A stretch of DNA of 64,000 nucleotides from Candidatus Promineifilum breve. Its GTDB lineage: Bacteria > Chloroflexota > Anaerolineae > Promineifilales > Promineifilaceae. The DNA lies in NCBI RefSeq assembly GCF_900066015.1, contig NZ_LN890656.1, forward strand, positions 558,001 to 622,000, written 5' to 3'. Every line of letters begins with the position of its first letter. Position 1 is the stretch's first letter. A program made the position numbers and the translations under genes. Below are positions 58,563 to 64,000 of the stretch, piece by piece. Below the pieces are notes generated by a model that had not been told where the DNA came from, made no database searches, and saw nothing but the letters and a program-made list of their open reading frames with translations.

Positions 58563-59328
58563 AATCTTCATCCCACTTCCACCCGGCTAATTGCTCCAGC
58601 GTCCGATAGTGGGTCAAGTCGAGGCGCAGCGGCGTGATGGACACGTAGCCGTCCTGTAGCGCGCCGAAGTCCGTCCCCTCGTCGGGCACGCCGGTGGGGT
58701 AGTCGCCGCCGATCCAGTAGTAGGGCTGGCCGCGCGGGTCGCGCCGCTCGTCCAGGGCGTCGCGGTAGAGGCGCAACCCCTGGCGCGTCAGGCGCAGCCC
58801 TTTGATTTGCGCCAGCGGCAGCGGCGGCACGTTAACGTTCAGCAGCAGCTCGGCCGTCAGCCCGTTGTCGATGGCCGCGCGGACGATGCGCCGGGCGAAC
58901 TCGGCCGCCGGGGCGTAGTCCCGCTCGACCGTCTTGTCGTCGGCGGCCAGCGAGAAGGCCAGCCCCGGCACGCCGGCGATGACTGCCTCCATCGCCGCCG
59001 TCACCGTGCCGCTATAGGTCACGTCGTGGCCCAGATTGCCATAGGTGTTGATGCCCGACACGACCAGATCGACCGGCGGCACGCGCCCCAGCAGCGCCAG
59101 GGCCACGCAATCCGACGGCGCGCCGTCGCTCATCAGGGCCGGCGTGCCGTCGCTCAAAGCCGTCTCCCACACCCGCAGCGGCCGGTGGAGCGTCTTCACG
59201 TGCCCGCCGCCCGACCAGTTGTGATCGGGGGCCAGGATGGTCACGTCGCCCAGCGTCTTCATCGCCCCGGCCAACGCCAAAAGGCCCGGTGCGTGAACGC
59301 CGTCATCATTGGTAACTAGTATATGCAT
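58531..59328 (-). CDS. surE: 5'/3'-nucleotidase SurE
   Basis: A 265-residue SurE. The canonical start MHILVTNDDGVHAPGL gives the metal Asp pair. Other motifs are ILAPDHNWSGGGH, SDGAPSDCVALAL, DLVVSGINTYGNLGHDVTYSGTVTAAMEAVIAG and LLLNVNVPPL. It hydrolyses nucleoside 5'/3'-monophosphates and short polyphosphate. The last ~9 residues (ATDLDGRNG) and the stop come from the flanking repeat. It follows the RelE-type toxin gene by 11 bases, so may be cotranscribed with the toxin-antitoxin pair, which would be unusual. No Shine-Dalgarno is obvious. Confidence 0.92.
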   Translation of the reverse strand: MHILVTNDDGVHAPGLLALAGAMKTLGDVTILAPDHNWSGGGHVKTLHRPLRVWETALSDGTPALMSDGAPSDCVALALLGRVPPVDLVVSGINTYGNLGHDVTYSGTVTAAMEAVIAGVPGLAFSLAADDKTVERDYAPAAEFARRIVRAAIDNGLTAELLLNVNVPPLPLAQIKGLRLTRQGLRLYRDALDERRDPRGQPYYWIGGDYPTGVPDEGTDFGALQDGYVSITPLRLDLTHYRTLEQLAGWKWDEDLATDLDGRNG

Positions 59329-59339
59329 GGTTATGGAGG

Positions 59340-59606
59340 CTAAGGGAAATACCGATAAATGTCTTTGCGGTGTAAGAAACGGATGAAGGTCACGGTTTCA
59401 CTCGTAACCGAAACGCCGACGCGGTAATCACCCAAGCGAATGCGGTAGTAGGCACCTTTTGATTGCATTCGTTTGACGCCGGATATATCTTCTAAGGAAT
59501 CCGCGTCCTCAACGTGCGCCATCAACTCTTGTAACCTTTCGCGAATCTCTTCGCCGCGAATTTTGCGCAGGTCACGAGCGAAACTGGGTGTAAACTCTAT
59601 TTTCAA
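59340..59606 (-). CDS. RelE/ParE-type toxin
   Basis: An 88-residue protein of the RelE/ParE/HigB group: FTPSFARDLRKIRGEEIRERLQELM, GVKRMQSKGAYYRIRLGDYRVGVSV, and VTFIRFLHRKDIYRYFP. The ATG overlaps the antitoxin stop (ATGA). Predicted ribosome-dependent RNase or related toxin. Confidence 0.88.
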   Translation of the reverse strand: MKIEFTPSFARDLRKIRGEEIRERLQELMAHVEDADSLEDISGVKRMQSKGAYYRIRLGDYRVGVSVTSETVTFIRFLHRKDIYRYFP

Positions 59607-59818
59607 GCGCGCCCTGCCAGAATTGCTTCAATTTCACTTCGACTAACTCTTTCACTCGATTCGCCCTCAGCGATAGCCACCAATAACCCGGCATCCTCTA
59701 TCGCCTCTGACAAGATGTCCTGAAAAATCTCCGGCCGCTCGGCCATCAATTCAAGCATTACCTCTTTGAGCAGATCGCGCACCTTCTCTTCTTCAAGGGA
59801 AAAGGTCATCAAGGTCAT
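59603..59818 (-). CDS. Small antitoxin for the RelE-type toxin
   Basis: A 71-residue acidic, helical protein (MTLMTFSLEEEKVRDLLKEVMLELMAERPEIFQDILSEA-like). It lacks a clear DNA-binding motif and resembles the short helical antitoxins that pair with RelE/ParE toxins. Its position directly before the toxin, with a 4-base overlap, supports the role. GGAGAAAG before the ATG is a good ribosome site. Confidence 0.78.
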   Translation of the reverse strand: MTLMTFSLEEEKVRDLLKEVMLELMAERPEIFQDILSEAIEDAGLLVAIAEGESSERVSRSEIEAILAGRA

Positions 59819-59905
59819 AGCGCACTTTCTCCATCCGCTGTCTCGAACACGATTATAGCAAGCGGCCTGATTACGGCACGAATTGAGTCTTCACACCCTA
59901 CCGGC

Positions 59906-61786
59906 TCAGGTACTCACAAAATCGGCCGTTCCCGCCGCCCCACCCGGCCCCTTGCCCTTGAACTGGCTCATAAACAGCGTGTAGTAGAATCCGCCCTTGT
60001 CCATCAGTTCGTCGTGCGTGCCTGCCTCCACGATGGCCCCGCCGTTGACCACCAGGATTTTGGCCGAGTCGCGGATGGTGCTCAGGCGGTGGGCGATGAC
60101 GAAGCTCGTCCGCCCCTCCATCAGCTTGCGCAGCCCCTCCTGGATGAGCTTTTCGGTGCGGGTGTCCACGTTGCTGGTGGCCTCGTCCAGGCACAGCAGC
60201 TTGGGGTTGGCGATCATGGCCCGCGCGATGGTGATCATCTGCCGTTGCCCTTGGCTCAGATTGGCCCCGCGCTCGGTCAGCATCGTGTCATACCCTTGGC
60301 GCAGATTGACGATGAACTCGTGGGCGTTGGCCTGCCGGGCGGCGGCGATGCACTCCTCGTCCGTCGCTCCCGCGCGGGCATATTTCAGATTGTTCATCAC
60401 CGTGTCCGAGAATAGAAACGCCTCCTGCAACACCATGCCCACCTGCTCGCGCAGGCTTTCCTGGGTCAGCCGACTGATGTCCTGGCCGTCCAGCAACACC
60501 CGGCCGCTGTCCACGTCATAGTAGCGGGTGAGGATATTCATGATCGTCGATTTACCCGCGCCCGTCGGGCCGCAGATGCCGATCTTCTGGCCCGGCAAGG
60601 CCACAAACGAGTTTTGATTGAGGATCTTCTTGCCGGGGACGTAGCTGAAATCGACGTTCTGGAACTCGACACGGCCGCCCTTGAACTCGTAGGGCACGGC
60701 GTCGGGCGCGTCCCGCACCGTGGGCTGCTCGTCGATAATGGCGAAGACCCGTCTCGCCCCGGCCACGGCGTTGAGCGCCCCGGCCATCAGGTTGGCGATG
60801 CCCGATAGCGGGCTGGTCAATAACGTCACGTAGCCCAGAAAGCCGACAACCGTGCCCACCGGAATGTGGCCCTGCAACGCCTGGAGCGAGCCGAAGGTCA
60901 GCACGATCGTCATCTGCAACATGCTCATCGTCAACGTCACCGGGAACTGGAGCAACGAGACAAAGAACGCCCGCGAGGCGGTATCGTAGACATTGCTGGT
61001 CAGGGCGTCGTTGCTGTCCTCGGCCCACGCCTGCCGGCCGTTGCTGATGATCACCTTCGCGCCGCTGATCGCCTCTTCCTGGAAGCCGCTGACCGCGCCG
61101 ACCTGCTCCTGGAGCCGGGCAAAGGCCGGGCCGGAGATGCGTTGCAGGATGGCCGTAATCAACAACAGCGCCGGCACCATGAGCATCGCCATCAACGCCA
61201 GCCGCCAGTTGGTGGCGAACATGACGATGACGATCAGGACGATCTGGAACACAGACCGGATGAACGTCGCCACCACGTCCTGATAGAAACCGGCCACCAC
61301 CTCGGTATCGTTGGTGACGCGGCTCAGCAATTGGCCCAACGGTTGGCGGTCGAAGAAACCAATCGAGAGCGTCTGCAAATGATTGAACAGGTCTTGTTGC
61401 AGGGCCGACAACCCGCTCGTCGCCAGATCGGCGATGATCCGCTCGACGATGGTCTGCAACACGAAGTAGATAGCGAGGGCGATCACGGAGTAGAGCAACC
61501 AGCGGCCGAGTTCAGCCGTCGTGCCACCCGGCGCGCTGAAGGTATCGACCGCCCGGGCGTTGAAGAACGGGATCACCACGAGGGCGATCACGGCCAATAC
61601 CGTCAACCCCATCGCCAGCAGGAAGCGGCCGCGATTGCGCCCGCCGGCCATGTAGCCGACCAATCGCCACAGCACCGGAAACAGATCGTCCGGCCGGGCG
61701 TTCTTGGCCCCGATGGGTTTGGTGCGCCCCTCAATTTTGTCGCGCAGCGTCTGATAGTCATGGGTTGGTTGATCAACGATGGTCAT
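59906..61786 (-). CDS. ABC exporter subunit with canonical nucleotide site (transmembrane + NBD)
   Basis: A 626-residue half-exporter. Six membrane helices (~50-330) with TLSIGFFDRQPLGQLLSRVTNDTE, then a canonical NBD: Walker A GPTGAGKSTI, signature LSQGQRQMITIARAM, Walker B LLCLDEATSNVD and H-loop FVIAHRLST. The start overlaps the partner's stop (ATGA), GGGAGG five bases before it. With the partner it should form a heterodimeric exporter of the TM287/288-BmrCD kind, in which this subunit's Walker motifs are active. Exported substrate is unknown (lipid, peptide or drug). Confidence 0.9.
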   Translation of the reverse strand: MTIVDQPTHDYQTLRDKIEGRTKPIGAKNARPDDLFPVLWRLVGYMAGGRNRGRFLLAMGLTVLAVIALVVIPFFNARAVDTFSAPGGTTAELGRWLLYSVIALAIYFVLQTIVERIIADLATSGLSALQQDLFNHLQTLSIGFFDRQPLGQLLSRVTNDTEVVAGFYQDVVATFIRSVFQIVLIVIVMFATNWRLALMAMLMVPALLLITAILQRISGPAFARLQEQVGAVSGFQEEAISGAKVIISNGRQAWAEDSNDALTSNVYDTASRAFFVSLLQFPVTLTMSMLQMTIVLTFGSLQALQGHIPVGTVVGFLGYVTLLTSPLSGIANLMAGALNAVAGARRVFAIIDEQPTVRDAPDAVPYEFKGGRVEFQNVDFSYVPGKKILNQNSFVALPGQKIGICGPTGAGKSTIMNILTRYYDVDSGRVLLDGQDISRLTQESLREQVGMVLQEAFLFSDTVMNNLKYARAGATDEECIAAARQANAHEFIVNLRQGYDTMLTERGANLSQGQRQMITIARAMIANPKLLCLDEATSNVDTRTEKLIQEGLRKLMEGRTSFVIAHRLSTIRDSAKILVVNGGAIVEAGTHDELMDKGGFYYTLFMSQFKGKGPGGAAGTADFVST

Positions 61787-63573
61787 TGTGCCCTCCCGAC
61801 GGCCGGCGTGGACGGCAAATCGTCGATGCCGCCCAATTGTGATTCGTAGATCTCGCGATACAGCGTGTTGCCGGCCAATAGCTCCTCGTGGGTTCCCGTG
61901 GCGCTAATGGTGCCGCTCTCCATCAGGTAGATTCGGTCCAGATCGATCACCGCGCTGATGCGCTGGGCGATGTAGATGATCGTCGTCTGGGGGCTGAACG
62001 TCGGGATGGCCGCCTGGACGCGGCTCTCGGTCGCCACGTCGAGCGCGCTGGTGCTGTCGTCCAGGATGAGGATGCGCGGCTGCGGCACCAGGGTGCGGGT
62101 GATGCTCAATCGCTGGCGCTGGCCGCCGGAGAAGTTATAGCCGCGCCGGGCCACCGGCGCGTCGAACTTCTGCGGCAGATTGTCGATGAAGCCGAAGGAA
62201 TCGGCCGCCCGCGCCGCGCTGGTCAGGTGCTCCTCGTCCGCCTCCGGGTGGCCGAATTTCAGGTTGAAGCGGATGTCACCCTCGAACAGCACCGACTCCT
62301 GCAGGGCGATGCCGACGATGTCGCGCAAGTTGGTCTGCGGCAGGTCGCGCACGTCGACGCCGTCGATGGTGATCCGACCCTCATCCACGTCGTAGAAGCG
62401 CGGGATCAGATTGACCAGCGCCGTCTTGCCCGCCCCCGTCGCGCCCAGGATGCCCACCCGCTGCCCCGGCTCGATGACCAGATCGATGTTCTTCAACACC
62501 GGCGGTTCCTTCATCCCTCCGGGCGTCGAGAAGCCAAAGGAGACGTTCTCGAACGCCACGCGCCCCTTGACCGCCGCCGGATCGAGCGGCTGGGCATTCG
62601 GCCTGTCGCCGATGACCGGCACGGCGTCGTAGACTTCGAAGATACGCCGGGCCGAGGCATCGCCGCGCAACATGAAGGGGATGACAATGGCCGTCATGGC
62701 CAACGGGGCAATGGTCAGCTGCAAATATTGCATGAAGCTGATCACGTCGCCCACGGCCAGCCCGGTGCCCTCGATGACCTGCGCGCCGCCGGTGCGGAAG
62801 GTCAGGATCAGGGCCGCCTGGGTGAAGACGGTCAGGAAGACGGTCAGAATGCCGATTAAGAACTGGGCGGTGAAGGCCGGTTGGCGCATGGCCTCGGCCC
62901 GTCCGCGAAACTTCTCCGTCTCCAGTTCCTCGCGGGTGAACGCCTTGACGACGCGGATGCCCGACAGATTTTCCTGCAACGTGTTGTTCAGGTCGTCGAG
63001 CCGCCGCTGCCGCTTCATAAAGGCCGCCAGGATGCGCGGCACCAGCACGCCCACGACGCCCAACACGACCACCGTCGTCAGCAGCATGATCCAGACCAGT
63101 TGGGGCGTGTTGATGATGGCCATGACCACGGCGATCAGAATCATCGCCGGGGCGAAAAGGACCAGCAAGACGGCAAACATGACGGCATTGGCGACGGTGT
63201 TGACGTCGGCGTTCAGGCGCACCATCAAATTGCCGGTGCGAAACTGGTCGAAATTGGCGAATGAGAACGTTTGAATCTTGGCAAACAACTCGGTGCGGAT
63301 GTAGTAGGCCGTGCCCTGGGCAAAGAAGACGGCCAGGGCCGCCGTGCCGGCCAGACACAGCCCGGCCACGGCGGTCAAGACCGTCATCGTAATGCCGGTG
63401 TTGACGATGACCAGGATGTTACCGGCATAAAGCCCCTCGTTCAGGAGCTTCTGGGTCTGGGTCGCCATCAGGATGGTGCAGAGCGCGGCCACAATCAGCA
63501 AGATCTGCGAGAGGATGAGACGGCCGCGATACCCCTTGTAGATGGTAGTCAGGCGACGAAGCGATGAAAACAT
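61783..63573 (-). CDS. ABC exporter subunit with degenerate nucleotide site (transmembrane + NBD)
   Basis: A 596-residue half-exporter starting at the ATG at 63573, which has AAGGAGG seven bases upstream. Six membrane helices (~15-300) precede an NBD: Walker A GATGAGKTALVN and signature FSGGQRQRLSITR are normal, but Walker B ends in LILDDSTSALD (Asp for the catalytic Glu) and the H-loop is IYIAQRIS (Gln for His). This is the asymmetric pattern known for TM287. The two subunits are translationally coupled. A DUF4260 gene lies 39 bases upstream on the same strand. Confidence 0.9.
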   Translation of the reverse strand: MFSSLRRLTTIYKGYRGRLILSQILLIVAALCTILMATQTQKLLNEGLYAGNILVIVNTGITMTVLTAVAGLCLAGTAALAVFFAQGTAYYIRTELFAKIQTFSFANFDQFRTGNLMVRLNADVNTVANAVMFAVLLVLFAPAMILIAVVMAIINTPQLVWIMLLTTVVVLGVVGVLVPRILAAFMKRQRRLDDLNNTLQENLSGIRVVKAFTREELETEKFRGRAEAMRQPAFTAQFLIGILTVFLTVFTQAALILTFRTGGAQVIEGTGLAVGDVISFMQYLQLTIAPLAMTAIVIPFMLRGDASARRIFEVYDAVPVIGDRPNAQPLDPAAVKGRVAFENVSFGFSTPGGMKEPPVLKNIDLVIEPGQRVGILGATGAGKTALVNLIPRFYDVDEGRITIDGVDVRDLPQTNLRDIVGIALQESVLFEGDIRFNLKFGHPEADEEHLTSAARAADSFGFIDNLPQKFDAPVARRGYNFSGGQRQRLSITRTLVPQPRILILDDSTSALDVATESRVQAAIPTFSPQTTIIYIAQRISAVIDLDRIYLMESGTISATGTHEELLAGNTLYREIYESQLGGIDDLPSTPAVGRAQ

Positions 63574-63612
63574 CGTGGGCCTCCTTATGGGATGCAACGA
63601 AACGAGCTTAAC

Positions 63613-63993
63613 TTAGACGCGGTCAAAGTGAGTCTGTTTAAAGTGATCGGGATACTTCAACCCATACCCGACCATCCGATCCATGCCGATATGGGCCAGC
63701 CAGATGAGGGCCACCGGCGCAGCCCACGGCCAGCCCAACGCCCAGCCCGCCACGCCCACGAGTAGCGGCCAGACGATGATATGCGCCAGATTATAGGTTA
63801 CACTGCCCACCCGCGGCCCGAACAGATAGCCAATGGCCGACAGATCCGGGGCGAGCAAAAAGACGAGGAAGGCCCACAGCGGCAGGCCCAGGCGGAAATA
63901 AACGAACGCGGCCGTCACCAGGACAGCCGCGCCTTCCAAATGTAACAACAGGCGCGGCAGGCTCACCCGCCGCGCCTCCCTTTCAGGGGCCAT
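63613..63993 (-). CDS. DUF4260 family membrane protein
   Basis: A 126-residue protein with about three membrane helices and the DUF4260 pattern: LEGAAVLVTAAFVYFRLG, LLAPDLSAIGYLFGPRVGSVTYNLAH, and the conserved end WLAHIGMDRMVGYGLKYPDHFKQTHFDRV. Function is unknown. Length fits the family, so the ATG at 63993 is probably right, although the window ends seven bases upstream and an earlier start cannot be excluded. It may be cotranscribed with the exporter genes. Confidence 0.88.
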   Translation of the reverse strand: MAPEREARRVSLPRLLLHLEGAAVLVTAAFVYFRLGLPLWAFLVFLLAPDLSAIGYLFGPRVGSVTYNLAHIIVWPLLVGVAGWALGWPWAAPVALIWLAHIGMDRMVGYGLKYPDHFKQTHFDRV

Positions 63994-64000
63994 AAAGGTC

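Overview
The window is GC-rich DNA from a free-living bacterium, most likely a Chloroflexota (Anaerolineae or Caldilineae-like filamentous lineage). This is inferred from the gene content: LysM and prepeptidase-type secreted proteins, SpoIIE-type phosphatases, Ino1, a DUF4260 protein, an F420-type LLM oxidoreductase, a Uma2 nuclease and many type II toxin-antitoxin pairs. The intergenic repeats resemble the heptanucleotide repeats known from filamentous cyanobacteria. No rRNA, tRNA or 16S-grade marker was seen, so the assignment stays tentative. Genes sit on both strands. Short ATGA/GTGA overlaps mark several operons.

Layout. 0-5.1 kb: the end of an unidentified protein, a VOC protein coupled to a PGM1-type ATP-grasp ligase, and a phosphatase with a decayed GspE-like N-terminus. 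5.2-12.3 kb: a Phd/RelE pair, a large secreted beta-helix/beta-propeller protein, a toxin-antitoxin remnant, an EEP-family membrane protein, a DinB protein and a lipoprotein hydrolase. 12.6-19.2 kb (minus strand): a five-gene operon of cNMP-binding histidine kinase, glycogen debranching enzyme GlgX, RsbW-like kinase, receiver-GAF-PP2C phosphatase and cyanophycinase-like peptidase, which looks like a signalling unit tied to storage-polymer use. 19.4-25.2 kb: acetyltransferase, zf-UBP protein, membrane protein, class III adenylate cyclase, glutamate-receptor-like channel and a small secreted protein. 25.2-26.8 kb: an IS110-family transposase with a structured upstream region. 27-38 kb: membrane proteins, a PPC-domain exoprotein, SdpI, a VapBC-type pair, 3-hydroxyacyl-CoA dehydrogenase, a GNAT, an orphan acidic small protein, chorismate synthase, a low-GC HNH pair and an LLM oxidoreductase. 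38.3-47.8 kb: a NarL-type two-component pair, a receiver-like small protein and a 2201-residue secreted protein with about 18 Ig-like repeats. 48-64 kb: Uma2, Ino1, zincin, pentapeptide-repeat protein, SRAP, LysM protein, GNAT, FAD oxidoreductase, MFS transporter, a RelE-type pair with SurE, and a heterodimeric ABC exporter next to a DUF4260 protein.

The most distinctive feature is the density of intergenic repeats: more than a dozen families, several with 7-base periods and several long palindromes. Many begin at, or supply, the stop codon of the neighbouring gene, so that repeat DNA has become coding C-terminal tail. The other points of interest are the storage-polymer signalling operon, the GspE-GAF-PP2C fusion, the IS110 upstream structure, recurrent extended -10 promoters (two apparently leaderless), a degenerate receiver on a phosphatase, and a recent 1050-bp-spaced duplication inside the giant Ig-like protein gene.
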